Shown piece by piece: positions 18,303 to 27,336 of a stretch of 64,000 nt of DNA. The translations under genes were made by a program, and so were the position numbers. Every line of letters starts with the position of its first letter. The stretch's first letter is position 1. The notes below the pieces were generated by a model that was not told the DNA's origin, did no database searches, and saw only the letters and a program-made list of their open reading frames with translations. Source of the DNA: Enterovibrio sp045679545 (lineage in GTDB: Bacteria > Pseudomonadota > Gammaproteobacteria > Enterobacterales > Vibrionaceae); the NCBI RefSeq assembly GCF_045679545.1, contig NZ_CP166194.1, positions 1,178,001 through 1,242,000 on the forward strand, written 5' to 3'.

Positions 18303-18419
18303 TTGGCTCTCCTTTCTCATCCGACCACTCTGAGTATACCGACTGTTTTTGGTTAATGTTTGTTTTGTTTCTAGTTTGTTAAATGCGCTTATTCTGTAGG
18401 CATACACGCCATTCGCCAT

Positions 18420-18435
18420 ACGCAAACGATTGCTT
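18420..18435. promoter_or_regulatory. PurR-type operator upstream of xanP
   Basis: ACGCAAACGATTGCTT matches the PurR consensus (ACGCAAACGTTTGCGT) at all but a few positions, with GCAA/TTGC palindromic arms. It lies just upstream of a TATAAA -10-like element at 18450-18455, overlapping the expected -35 region, so hypoxanthine/guanine-bound PurR could block xanP transcription. Confidence 0.75.
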
Positions 18436-18592
18436 TTCTCTTTTCCCTCTATAAAATGGCGCGCAAATCACCCCACAATCGTCACTTAACTATCTGACAG
18501 CACTGAGTAACAGCAATCACAGGGCATATTGTTAGGTAACTTTTTCGCCCATTCAGCGCGACGAAGTAAGTACATTTACAGCAGGTAATGAA

Positions 18593-19996
18593 ATGAGTCT
18601 TTCTCCAAACTCGGATAATGTTCGTCCTTCAGAGCTGATTTATCGTCTTGATGATCGTCCACCTCTTCCACAGACCCTTTTTGCCGCAGTGCAGCACTTA
18701 CTTGCCATGTTTGTTGCGGTCGTCACTCCGTCATTGATCATTTGTCAGGCATTGGGTTTGCCTGCCTCGGACACCAACACCATTGTCAGCATGTCTTTAT
18801 TCGCGTCTGGTTTGGCGTCGCTTATTCAAATTCGTACGATTGGCCCGCTAGGTTCGGGGTTGTTGTCTATTCAGGGAACCAGTTTTAACTTCTTGGGGCC
18901 CATTATCGGTGCGGGTCTTGCGATGAAAGCGGGCGGTGCAGACACTGAAACCATGATGGCAGCCATCTTTGGCACCATCATGATTGCGTCATTAACGGAA
19001 GTCTTCCTGTCGCGCGTCATCGAGCATGCTCAGCGGGTGATCACGCCACTGGTGTCAGGAATCGTTGTGACGCTTATCGGCCTGACATTGATTCAAGTTG
19101 GTCTAACATCCATGGGCGGTGGTTATGCAGCGATTGAGAATGGCACGTTTGGGGAGTTGAGGAATCTATTGCTTGCGGGCTCAGTGTTAGCAGTCATCGT
19201 CTTGCTTAATCGCATCAACAATCCTTATTTGCGTATGTCCTCGATTGTGATCGCCATGACGGTAGGAACATTAATCGCGTTTGCGCTGGGTATGATCAAC
19301 ACCGCGCCAACACAAGATATCGCTTGGGTTGCTATCCCTCAGCCGATGCAATATGGCCTGTCATTCGATTTCACCTTGCTTGTTCCCTTGGTGATCGTGT
19401 TTTTGGTGACGTCACTAGAAGCCATTGGGGATATCACTGCCACGTCTGAAACGTCAGAGCAGCCAGTGTCTGGTCCGATCTACATGAAGCGCATCAAAGG
19501 TGGCGTGCTAGCTGATGGCGTTAACTCTGCGTTGGCGGCGGTGTTGAATAGTTTTCCAAATTCAACGTTTAGCCAAAACAACGGCATCATTCAACTTACT
19601 GGTGTGGCAAGTCGCTACATCGGTTACTTCGTCGCGGGTATGTTGGTAATTCTTGGCTTGCTTCCGGGCGTTGCAACGCTTGTTCAATTGATCCCAGAGC
19701 CTGTTCTGGGCGGTGCCACGATTGTGATGTTTGGTACGATTGCCGCGTCAGGCATTCGCATCATTTCTCGTTGTGATTTGAATCGTCGAGCCATTCTTAT
19801 CATGGCGTTGTCTTTCTCCATGGGATTAGGAATTGCACAAAAACCAGAAATCCTTCAATTCATGCCAGATTGGATTCGTAATATCCTTTCTTCGGGAATG
19901 GCGGCGGGTGGTTTGACAGCCATCATTCTTAATCTTGTCTTGCCAATCGAAGACAAGGAAGAAGAGAAAAAACAAGCGTTGCAGGAAGTGAGGTAA
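18593..19996 (+). CDS. xanP: Xanthine permease, NCS2 family
   Basis: Proton-coupled purine base importer of the inner membrane. The 467 residues are close to E. coli XanP throughout: SELIYRLDDRPPLPQTLFAA at the N-terminus, QGTSFNF, the NCS2 substrate motif with Glu in SLEAIGDITATSETSEQPV, and FPNSTFSQNNG in the eighth-to-tenth helix region. About 12-14 membrane spans. The PurR box 160 bases upstream supports a purine substrate. Uracil permeases of the same family are the alternative, but the N-terminal extension and motif residues favour XanP. Confidence 0.88.
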   Translation: MSLSPNSDNVRPSELIYRLDDRPPLPQTLFAAVQHLLAMFVAVVTPSLIICQALGLPASDTNTIVSMSLFASGLASLIQIRTIGPLGSGLLSIQGTSFNFLGPIIGAGLAMKAGGADTETMMAAIFGTIMIASLTEVFLSRVIEHAQRVITPLVSGIVVTLIGLTLIQVGLTSMGGGYAAIENGTFGELRNLLLAGSVLAVIVLLNRINNPYLRMSSIVIAMTVGTLIAFALGMINTAPTQDIAWVAIPQPMQYGLSFDFTLLVPLVIVFLVTSLEAIGDITATSETSEQPVSGPIYMKRIKGGVLADGVNSALAAVLNSFPNSTFSQNNGIIQLTGVASRYIGYFVAGMLVILGLLPGVATLVQLIPEPVLGGATIVMFGTIAASGIRIISRCDLNRRAILIMALSFSMGLGIAQKPEILQFMPDWIRNILSSGMAAGGLTAIILNLVLPIEDKEEEKKQALQEVR

Positions 19997-20198
19997 AACA
20001 TATCCGAATAAAAGAAAGGGTAGTGACCGCGAGATATCGGTGGCTACCTTTTCTGCTTTTCCCTCTATGCTCACTCCTGACATCTGCTTCTATCTGCCGT
20101 CTTCTTTCGCTGTTGCGCCATGATGCTAGTGCGATGAAATTTACCCGCTTCTCACTTTTTCGTTTCAGTCTCTATACTGAGAAATTGGAGGTGCCGTT

Positions 20199-21263
20199 AT
20201 GTCAAATCGCTCTGATTCTGCGCGCATTAAAGATGCAGATACTGTTTCCGAATTATCCTCTTCAACCGTTGACGACAACAATCATCATGCAACTTGCCGA
20301 TATCGTGATCCAGATGGCGAGAAACACAGCTGTCACGAGCCAGCAGAAGAGTCAGGTTTTTGCTTTTGGCATGATGAGAATTTGTCGAAAGAAGTGTCAG
20401 GCGTTAAAGAAAAGCTCGAAGCGTATGCCAAAAGTGGCGGGCAACTGAGAGGGATAATTGTTAAACGGGCAGACCTTCAAGATATAAATCTCGTAAGGCA
20501 CGGCCCTGGTGGAGGCTATGATCTTAGTCACGCTAATTTCTATCGCTCAAACATGACCTGTGCCCACCTGTTTAATGCCAAGTTTGATCACGGTAGTTTG
20601 ATGAAGGCAGACTTGCATGATGCCAACATTCATTGTGCCAGCTTTATCAATTGCAACTTGCTTGGCGTGAAGCTGACAGACACAAAAATTGACAACATTA
20701 AAGTGGGCCATACCCTTCAACAAGAAGCGGAAGGGCGGCGCGCAGAAAAGCGCAATGACATGGAAACAGCGCTGGACCTATACGAACAATCAGAGGAAAT
20801 TTACCGCGATTTGCGTAAGGCGTCAGAGGCTCACGGTATATTCACCATGGCAGGCTATTTCTTGCAAAAAGAGCTCACCATGCGGCGCTACCAAATGCCG
20901 TATTTTTCTACCCAACGCGCTATGTCGAAAACGGTGGATCTGTTTTGTGGCTATGGGGAAAGCCCTATTCGGGTTGTTTTCTTTTCACTCGCACTCATTT
21001 TGATCAGTGCCATGCTGTATTTTGTAACGGGTATTCAGTTTTCAGGTGAACCCGTCGGGTATTCAGCTGAACAAGGGCTTAGCGGTAATCTGCAGGCGTT
21101 TGCAGAGTGCCTCTATTACAGTGTGGTGACTTTTACGACACTCGGTTATGGCGACTATATCCCTATTGGAATGTCGCGATTAGTGGCTGCAACAGAAGCA
21201 TTCACTGGTAGTTTTACTATTGCCCTATTTGTTGTTGTATTTGTGAAGAAAATGACGCGTTAA
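20199..21263 (+). CDS. Pentapeptide-repeat protein fused to a two-helix ion channel
   Basis: 354 residues with three parts. Residues 30-60 hold C33, C45, C55 and nearby histidines (CxxxxxxFCFWHD-like), a possible metal-binding knob. Residues 88-170 are pentapeptide repeats (ADLQD, ANFYR, AKFDH, ADLHD, ANIHC) that form a right-handed beta-helix. Residues 255-278 and 328-349 are membrane helices around the pore signature TTLGYGD at 313-319, the potassium-channel selectivity filter. A linker with charged helix lies between (175-240). Likely a gated potassium channel with a cytosolic beta-helix sensor; the sensed signal is unknown. ATG has a GGAGG site upstream. Stands alone between xanP and aroA. 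Confidence 0.82.
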   Translation: MSNRSDSARIKDADTVSELSSSTVDDNNHHATCRYRDPDGEKHSCHEPAEESGFCFWHDENLSKEVSGVKEKLEAYAKSGGQLRGIIVKRADLQDINLVRHGPGGGYDLSHANFYRSNMTCAHLFNAKFDHGSLMKADLHDANIHCASFINCNLLGVKLTDTKIDNIKVGHTLQQEAEGRRAEKRNDMETALDLYEQSEEIYRDLRKASEAHGIFTMAGYFLQKELTMRRYQMPYFSTQRAMSKTVDLFCGYGESPIRVVFFSLALILISAMLYFVTGIQFSGEPVGYSAEQGLSGNLQAFAECLYYSVVTFTTLGYGDYIPIGMSRLVAATEAFTGSFTIALFVVVFVKKMTR

Positions 21264-21377
21264 ATGCTTAAAGACAAAAATAGAACAAAGACTATCTGAA
21301 TGCAGTAGGGGCTAGCCGAAGCGCTGCTTTTTCGTTACTCTCGGGTTACGAAAAATTAAGGATCCCAAGTAGTTCAG

Positions 21378-22661
21378 ATGGAGCAATTGACGTTACAACC
21401 TATTTCTAAAATTAACGGTGAAGTGAACCTTCCTGGTTCAAAAAGTGTGTCAAACCGCGCTTTGCTGTTAGCCGCGCTTGCAAAAGGCACAACACGCTTA
21501 ACTAATTTGCTCGATAGCGATGATATTCGCCACATGCTCAACGCATTGGCAAAGCTGGGTGTCACCTATCGTTTGTCTGATGATAAAACAGTCTGCGAAG
21601 TTGAAGGTCTCGGTGGTGCGTTTCAAACATCTGAACCGATTGAGTTGTTTCTTGGCAACGCAGGCACGGCAATGCGTCCGTTGGCCGCCGCACTGTGTTT
21701 AGGCAAAGGCGAGTACGTGCTTACTGGCGAGCCTCGTATGAAAGAGCGCCCAATCGGCCATTTAGTGGATGCGCTTCGTGATGTCGGTGCTGATGTTACC
21801 TACCTTGAAAATCAAAATTATCCGCCATTAAAAATCATTAGCGCCGATATTGCAGGTGGTTCGGTAGAAATTGATGGCACGATTTCGAGCCAGTTCTTGA
21901 CGGCATTTTTGATGACAGCACCGCTGTTTAGTGGTGATACTGAAATTCGTATTAAAGGCGATTTGGTGTCTAAACCGTATATCGATATTACGCTGCACAT
22001 CATGTCGCAGTTTGGTATTTCGGTTGAGCACGATAACTACCAAGTCTTCTTTGTTAAAGGAAACCAAACCTATACCGCACCGGGTGAGTTTCTTGTTGAG
22101 GGTGATGCCTCTTCTGCATCCTATTTCCTTGCCGCTGCCGCAATTAAAGGCGGTGAAGTGAAAGTGACGGGTATTGGTAGCAAAAGTATTCAAGGTGATG
22201 TGCAGTTTGCTGATGCGCTAGCAGCAATGGGGGCAGAGATTGAGTGGGGCGATGATTACGTGATTGCTCGACGTGGTGAACTGAACGCGGTTGATCTCGA
22301 CTTTAACCATATTCCAGATGCTGCCATGACCATCGCGACAGCCGCACTGTTTGCCAAAGGGACAACAGCCATTCGTAACGTTTACAACTGGCGCGTGAAG
22401 GAAACTGACCGCCTTTCCGCGATGGCGACAGAGCTTCGTAAAGTGGGTGCGGAAGTGGAAGAGGGTGAAGACTACATCATCATTACTCCTCCGGAGCAGT
22501 TAAATCACGCAGCTATTGATACGTATGATGACCACCGTATGGCAATGTGTTTTTCATTGGTCGCGTTAAGCGACACGCCAGTCACAATCAACGATCCAAA
22601 GTGCACATCGAAAACGTTTCCTGACTACTTCGATAAATTGGAATCACTGGCGGAAAGATAA
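21378..22661 (+). CDS. aroA: 3-phosphoshikimate 1-carboxyvinyltransferase (EPSP synthase)
   Basis: Sixth step of the shikimate pathway: shikimate-3-phosphate plus PEP to EPSP. 427 residues, normal length. Signature blocks are LPGSKSVSNRALLLAALA near residues 18-35, the LGNAGTAMRPLAAAL PEP loop near 92-106, and RVKETDRLSAMATELRKVGA near 340-360. The unchanged glycine in NAGTAMRP marks a class I, glyphosate-sensitive-type enzyme. No close Shine-Dalgarno precedes the ATG; the nearest AAGGA is about 15 bases away. A strong terminator follows before cmk. Confidence 0.97.
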   Translation: MEQLTLQPISKINGEVNLPGSKSVSNRALLLAALAKGTTRLTNLLDSDDIRHMLNALAKLGVTYRLSDDKTVCEVEGLGGAFQTSEPIELFLGNAGTAMRPLAAALCLGKGEYVLTGEPRMKERPIGHLVDALRDVGADVTYLENQNYPPLKIISADIAGGSVEIDGTISSQFLTAFLMTAPLFSGDTEIRIKGDLVSKPYIDITLHIMSQFGISVEHDNYQVFFVKGNQTYTAPGEFLVEGDASSASYFLAAAAIKGGEVKVTGIGSKSIQGDVQFADALAAMGAEIEWGDDYVIARRGELNAVDLDFNHIPDAAMTIATAALFAKGTTAIRNVYNWRVKETDRLSAMATELRKVGAEVEEGEDYIIITPPEQLNHAAIDTYDDHRMAMCFSLVALSDTPVTINDPKCTSKTFPDYFDKLESLAER

Positions 22662-22686
22662 CGTCACAGTGCAAGCATATAGATAG

Positions 22687-22717
22687 CAGGCCGGAAAATC
22701 TCCGGCCTGTTTTTTTT
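22687..22717 (+). terminator. aroA terminator
   Basis: CAGGCCGG / CCGGCCTG stem with a T8 tail, 25 bases after the aroA stop. Confidence 0.93.
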
Positions 22718-22829
22718 GGCCGTAATTCCCTATAATACGCCCCGATTCCTCAGCGCATCTTACCGTTCGGTGATTCAACCACCGTCTGCCTTTAATGATG
22801 TTCTGATCGTAAACGATTTGGAGAAGTGT

Positions 22830-23516
22830 ATGTCTACCCTCGCGCCCGTAATTACTGTTGATGGTCCAAGTGGTGCCGGAAAGGGGACCCTTTGCATGCT
22901 GATAGCGGCAAAGCTGGGCTGGCATTTGCTCGACTCTGGCGCGATTTATCGTGTTCTTGCGTTGGCTGCTATTCACCACGGTGTTGACCCTGAATCTGAA
23001 GATGCACTAGTGCCTCTTGCTGCACATCTTGACGTGCAATTCAAAGCTGAAGGTGATTTGGTTAAAGTGATCCTAGAAGGCGAAGATGTTTCGAGTGAAC
23101 TTCGCAAAGAGGAAACTGGCATGGCAGCCTCTAAAGTTGCAGCGCTGCCACGCGTTCGCGAGGCCTTGTTGCGCCGTCAACGCGCATTTGCCGACGCACC
23201 TGGATTGGTTGCTGATGGCCGAGACATGGGAACGGTGGTTTTTCCAAAAGCAGAAGTGAAAATTTTCCTTGATGCAAGCGCTGAAGAGCGCGCTAATCGC
23301 CGCATGAACCAGTTGCAACTAAAGGGGTTAGATGTTAACTTTGACCGCCTTTTGAACGAAATTCAGGAACGTGATGATCGAGATCGCAACCGCGCAGTCG
23401 CGCCATTACGTCCCGCGGACGATGCACTTTTGCTAGATTCCACCTCTCTCAACATTGAGCAGGTGCTTGAGCAAGCATTGTCCTATATTGAAAGTAAATT
23501 TACCGTTACTTCCTGA
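22830..23516 (+). CDS. cmk: Cytidylate kinase
   Basis: Phosphorylates CMP and dCMP with ATP. The ORF opens 38 codons earlier, but the ATG at 22830 is preceded by GGAG with 6-base spacing and starts the conserved VITVDGPSGAGKGT Walker A segment; that reading has 228 residues, the usual size. GRDMGTVVFP and the RDDRDRNRAVAPL lid region are present. It precedes rpsA as in most gammaproteobacteria and is probably co-transcribed with it in part. Confidence 0.96.
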   Translation: MSTLAPVITVDGPSGAGKGTLCMLIAAKLGWHLLDSGAIYRVLALAAIHHGVDPESEDALVPLAAHLDVQFKAEGDLVKVILEGEDVSSELRKEETGMAASKVAALPRVREALLRRQRAFADAPGLVADGRDMGTVVFPKAEVKIFLDASAEERANRRMNQLQLKGLDVNFDRLLNEIQERDDRDRNRAVAPLRPADDALLLDSTSLNIEQVLEQALSYIESKFTVTS

Positions 23517-23531
23517 AGTAGCGGCAAAGCC

Positions 23532-23620
23532 GTTGGTCGCAAGGATGATGACCGACATTAATATCAACCCCACGAGGTAGGATACCCGTGGACGTTTAAT
23601 TAATTGAAGACCAAATTAAT
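23532..23620 (+). promoter_or_regulatory. rpsA leader with three hairpins (S1 autoregulation element)
   Basis: The rpsA start has no Shine-Dalgarno sequence. Instead the leader folds into three hairpins: 23532-23556 (7-bp stem, GGA in loop), 23570-23591 (stem CCACG/CGTGG plus inner GGT/ACC, loop AGGAT) and 23599-23620 (ATTAATT/AATTAAT, loop GAAGACCA, with the start codon at its foot). This matches the known E. coli rpsA leader, where S1 represses its own translation. Confidence 0.8.
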
Positions 23621-25289
23621 GACTGAATCTTTTGCTTCACTCTTTGAAGAATCGCTAAAAACGATTGAAACTCGTCCAGGTGCCATCGTTAAAGGTACTG
23701 TTGTAGCTATCGCGAACGGTTACGTTCTTGTTGATGCTGGCCTGAAATCAGAGTCTTCTATCCCTGCAGAGCAATTCAAAAACGCTGCTGGCGAGCTAGA
23801 AATCGAAGTTGGTGCTGAAGTTGACGTAGCTCTAGACGCTATCGAAGATGGCTTCGGTGAGACTCAACTGTCTCGCGAAAAAGCGAAACGTCACGAAGCT
23901 TGGATCCAACTTGAGAAAGCTTACGAAGAAGCTGAAACTGTTATCGGTGTTATCAACGGTAAAGTTAAAGGCGGTTTCACTGTAGAGCTTAACGGCATCC
24001 GTGCGTTCCTACCTGGTTCACTGGTTGACGTTCGTCCAGTACGTGACACTGCTCACCTGGAAGGCAAAGAGCTGGAGTTCAAAGTTATCAAGCTAGACCA
24101 GAAGCGCAACAACGTTGTTGTTTCTCGTCGTGCTGTTATCGAATCTGAAAACAGCGTTGAGCGTGATGAACTGCTTGCTTCTCTGCAAGAAGGTATGGAA
24201 GTTAAAGGTATCGTTAAGAACCTGACTGACTACGGCGCGTTCGTAGATCTAGGCGGTGTTGACGGCCTGCTTCACATCACTGACATGGCTTGGAAACGCG
24301 TTAAACACCCATCAGAAATCGTTAACGTTGGTGACGAGATCCTGGTTAAAGTTCTTAAGTTTGACCGTGACCGCACTCGCGTATCACTAGGCCTTAAGCA
24401 GCTTGGCGAAGATCCATGGGTAGCAATCGCTAACCGTTACCCAGAAGGTCACAAACTGACTGGTCGTGTAACTAACCTGACTGATTACGGCTGCTTCGTA
24501 GAAATCGAAGAAGGCGTTGAAGGTCTAGTACACGTTTCTGAAATGGACTGGACTAACAAAAACATTCACCCATCTAAAGTTGTTAACGTGGGTGACGAAG
24601 TTGAAGTTATGGTTCTGGACATCGACGAAGAGCGTCGCCGTATCAGCCTGGGTCTGAAACAATGTAAGAACAACCCATGGCAAGTATTTGCAGAAATGCA
24701 AAACAAAGGCGATCGCGTAACTGGTAAGATCAAGTCAATCACTGACTTCGGTATCTTCATCGGTCTTGACGGCGGTATCGACGGCCTAGTTCACCTGTCT
24801 GACATTTCTTGGAATGTTGCAGGCGAAGACGCTGTTCGCGACTTCAAGAAAGGCGACGAGATCTCTGCAGTAGTTCTTCAGGTTGATGCTGAGCGTGAGC
24901 GTATCTCACTTGGCGTTAAGCAAATGGAAGAAGACCCGTTCAACAACTACCTGGCTGACATCAAGAAAGGTACTATTGTTAAGGGTAAAGTAACTGCAGT
25001 TGACGCTAAAGGCGCAACCGTTGAGTTGATCGAAGGCGTTGAAGGTTACCTACGTGCTTCTGAAGCATCACGTGACCGCGTTGAAGATGCAACTCTAGTT
25101 CTTGCTGTTGGCGACGAAGTTGAAGCGAAGTACACCGGTGTTGACCGTAAGAACCGCGTAATCAACTTGTCTGTTCGTGCGAAAGACGAAGCAGAAGAGC
25201 AAGAAGCTATGGCTACACTGAACAAAACTGATGAAGCAGCGTTCGGTAATGCAATGGCAGATGCTTTCAAAGCTGCGAAAAGCGAATAA
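23619..25289 (+). CDS. rpsA: 30S ribosomal protein S1
   Basis: RNA-binding ribosomal protein needed to recruit structured mRNAs. The 556 residues (E. coli 557) contain six S1 OB-fold domains; domain repeats are visible as VKGTVVAIANGYVLVDAG, VKGIVKNLTDYGAFVDLG, LTGRVTNLTDYGCFVEIE, VTGKIKSITDFGIFIGLD and VKGKVTAVDAKGATVEL. The ORF opens five codons earlier with TTG, but MTESFASLFEESL is the conserved start. Codon use is strongly biased toward the preferred set, as expected for a highly expressed gene. Confidence 0.98.
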   Translation: MTESFASLFEESLKTIETRPGAIVKGTVVAIANGYVLVDAGLKSESSIPAEQFKNAAGELEIEVGAEVDVALDAIEDGFGETQLSREKAKRHEAWIQLEKAYEEAETVIGVINGKVKGGFTVELNGIRAFLPGSLVDVRPVRDTAHLEGKELEFKVIKLDQKRNNVVVSRRAVIESENSVERDELLASLQEGMEVKGIVKNLTDYGAFVDLGGVDGLLHITDMAWKRVKHPSEIVNVGDEILVKVLKFDRDRTRVSLGLKQLGEDPWVAIANRYPEGHKLTGRVTNLTDYGCFVEIEEGVEGLVHVSEMDWTNKNIHPSKVVNVGDEVEVMVLDIDEERRRISLGLKQCKNNPWQVFAEMQNKGDRVTGKIKSITDFGIFIGLDGGIDGLVHLSDISWNVAGEDAVRDFKKGDEISAVVLQVDAERERISLGVKQMEEDPFNNYLADIKKGTIVKGKVTAVDAKGATVELIEGVEGYLRASEASRDRVEDATLVLAVGDEVEAKYTGVDRKNRVINLSVRAKDEAEEQEAMATLNKTDEAAFGNAMADAFKAAKSE

Positions 25290-25301
25290 TTAATGTGAAC
25301 T

Positions 25302-25320
25302 GAGGGGGAAAATTTCCCTC
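25302..25320 (+). terminator. Hairpin between rpsA and ihfB
   Basis: GAGGG / CCCTC arms around an AT-rich 9-base loop, 12 bases after the rpsA stop. The tail is not T-rich; probably a partial terminator or 3'-end stabiliser. Confidence 0.45.
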
Positions 25321-25364
25321 TCTACAGTTATACTGTTGAGAAACATACTAAAAGCGGGGTGTAC

Positions 25365-25643
25365 ATGACCAAGTCTGAGCTAATCGAAAGGCTATGTAGT
25401 CAACAAACCCATCTTTCTGCCAAACAGGTAGAAGATGCCATCAAGGAAATCCTTGAGCACATGGCCACTACACTTGAGTCTGGTGACAGAATCGAGATTC
25501 GTGGTTTTGGTAGTTTCTCTTTGCATTATCGCGCTCCTCGCGTTGGACGCAATCCAAAGACAGGCGATAAGGTTGAGTTGGACGGTAAATACGTTCCTCA
25601 CTTTAAACCGGGCAAGGAGCTTCGTGACCGAGTTAATCTATAA
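25365..25643 (+). CDS. ihfB: Integration host factor subunit beta
   Basis: DNA-bending nucleoid protein that forms a heterodimer with IhfA. The 92 residues from the ATG at 25365 begin MTKSELIERLCSQQTHLS and contain the DNA-arm signature GFGSFSLHYRAPRVGRNPKTGD near residues 45-66 with the intercalating proline. Located between rpsA and lapA as in E. coli. A strong terminator follows. Confidence 0.97.
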   Translation: MTKSELIERLCSQQTHLSAKQVEDAIKEILEHMATTLESGDRIEIRGFGSFSLHYRAPRVGRNPKTGDKVELDGKYVPHFKPGKELRDRVNL

Positions 25644-25662
25644 GATTGATTCGCTTTCGAAC

Positions 25663-25697
25663 AAAAAACGGCATGCGTTAAGTGTGCCGTTTTTTTT
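25663..25697 (+). terminator. ihfB terminator
   Basis: ACGGCA / TGCCGT stem with A-run before and T8 after, 20 bases downstream of ihfB. Confidence 0.88.
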
Positions 25698-25744
25698 ATG
25701 TCTATTACAATGGTCTGACAAGCCAAATTACTGCATAATCACAG

Positions 25745-25795
25745 GTATACCCAAGCCACTTTTGAACAACATATCTTTAGGTGGCTTGGGTATAC
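25745..25795. repeat. Large inverted repeat with TATACCCAAG arms
   Basis: Perfect 15-bp arms (GTATACCCAAGCCAC at 25745-25759 and its complement at 25781-25795) around a 21-base spacer, in the ihfB-lapA gap. A related element lies at 62455-62487. Such elements are, from memory, dispersed between genes in Vibrio genomes. Confidence 0.85.
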
Positions 25796-25869
25796 TAGTC
25801 CAGCATGCAAGACTGGCGTTAAACGCCTTCGTCTTATAGGTTGTTGGAAATAATAGAGAGGGAGTGACT

Positions 25870-26154
25870 GTGAAGATTATTGGTATCGTTTTACTCGTCC
25901 TGTGTTTTCTAATCACACTTGCCCTTGGTGCGCAAAATCAGGAAGTGGTTCACTTCAATTATCTGGTAGCACAGGGCGAGTTCAGATTGTCTTTACTTCT
26001 GGGCGTTGTATTTGGCACTGGGTTTGCGCTCGGATGGCTGATTTGCGGTATGCTTTACCTTAAAGCGAAAATGTCTGCCGCCATGCTCAAGAAGCAAGTA
26101 AACAAACAGCGTCAGGAATTAGACAAACTGCGAATCGACCCAGTTAAGGAATAA
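25870..26154 (+). CDS. lapA: Lipopolysaccharide assembly protein A
   Basis: Inner-membrane protein that works with LapB to control LpxC proteolysis by FtsH and so LPS synthesis. Two membrane helices (about residues 3-20 and 42-65) flank GAQNQEVVHFNYLVAQGEF, the family hallmark, followed by a basic coiled tail. I choose GTG at 25870, which has GGGAG with 5-base spacing and aligns with the E. coli MKxxxI N-terminus; a GTG two codons upstream would sit on that ribosome site. 94 residues. Six bases before lapB. Confidence 0.9.
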   Translation: MKIIGIVLLVLCFLITLALGAQNQEVVHFNYLVAQGEFRLSLLLGVVFGTGFALGWLICGMLYLKAKMSAAMLKKQVNKQRQELDKLRIDPVKE

Positions 26155-26160
26155 TCGTAC

Positions 26161-27330
26161 ATGCTTGAGCTGTTGTTTCTGTTGCTGCCAATCGCCGCTG
26201 GTTACGGTTGGTATATGGGCAATAGGAATGCTCGTCATCGTAAACAGGATCAGTCTCATCATCTATCGAGACAATATGTCGCGGGTTTAAACCTACTTCT
26301 GTCTGATCAGTCAGACAAAGCCGTCGACCTATTTATAGAACTGCTCCAAGTCGATAACGAGACGATTGATACCCACTTAGCACTCGGTAATCTTTTCCGC
26401 TCCCGCGGCGAAGTTGACCGAGCTATTCGCATTCACCAAAATCTCATCGCACGTCCAAACCTTACTCTTGATCAACGTAATCTCGCTCTGCAACAACTCG
26501 CCAAAGACTATATGGTGGCTGGCTTTTTTGACCGAGCCGAGAAAATTTTTCATCAGTTGATTGAAGAACCTGATTACAAACAGTTTGCCTTGCAACAGCT
26601 ACTCGCTATTTATCAGCAAACCCGAGAGTGGGATAAAGCCATCGATATCGCGAGTCGTTTGGTCAAGTCTGGAAAGACAAAACTTAAGCGTGATATTTCA
26701 CACTTCTACTGTGAGCTTGCAATGCAGTCGCTGGCTGAAAGTGATGAGAAAACCACAAGGCAACTGCTGCGCAAAGCGTTATCGACTGATAAAGGGTGTG
26801 TCCGCGCTTCGTTAATGCTGGCGCGCATTGATATAGAAAACAAAGATTATAAAGATGCGACAAAGGGGCTTGAGCATGTGCTTGAACAAGACCCTGATTT
26901 TGTCAGCGAAGCATTGCCTTTATTAGAGCAGTGCTACCAACACATGGACAAAGAAATGTCGTTGGTGCGCTTTCTGAAAAATTGTATTGAGAAAAACACT
27001 GGCGCATCGGCGGAACTGATGATGTCCGATATTATCAGTGACCATGAAAACCCGGCCATGGCGCAAAGTTTTTTAACACGCCAATTGACCAAGAACCCGA
27101 CCATGAAGGGCTTCCATAAACTCATGGAGCTTCATGTCGAGCAAGCGGAAGAAGGGCGAGCGAAAATCAGCCTAACGACCCTCAAGCACTTGGTAGAGGA
27201 ACAGTTAAAAGTGAAGCCGCATTACCGTTGTAGGAAATGCGGTTTCTCGACCCATTCTTTGTATTGGCATTGTCCATCATGCAAAGGATGGGGCTCGATA
27301 AAACCCATCAGAGGTCTAGACGGAGAATAA
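26161..27330 (+). CDS. lapB: Lipopolysaccharide assembly protein B
   Basis: Adaptor that presents LpxC to FtsH and coordinates LPS assembly. The 389 residues equal the E. coli length. An N-terminal membrane anchor (MLELLFLLLPIAAGYGWYMG) is followed by TPR repeats to about residue 350 and a rubredoxin-type metal knuckle at the C-terminus, CRKCGF and CPSCKGWG. Co-transcribed with lapA upstream; pyrF follows without a gap. Confidence 0.95.
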   Translation: MLELLFLLLPIAAGYGWYMGNRNARHRKQDQSHHLSRQYVAGLNLLLSDQSDKAVDLFIELLQVDNETIDTHLALGNLFRSRGEVDRAIRIHQNLIARPNLTLDQRNLALQQLAKDYMVAGFFDRAEKIFHQLIEEPDYKQFALQQLLAIYQQTREWDKAIDIASRLVKSGKTKLKRDISHFYCELAMQSLAESDEKTTRQLLRKALSTDKGCVRASLMLARIDIENKDYKDATKGLEHVLEQDPDFVSEALPLLEQCYQHMDKEMSLVRFLKNCIEKNTGASAELMMSDIISDHENPAMAQSFLTRQLTKNPTMKGFHKLMELHVEQAEEGRAKISLTTLKHLVEEQLKVKPHYRCRKCGFSTHSLYWHCPSCKGWGSIKPIRGLDGE

Positions 27331-27336
27331 TTGGAA

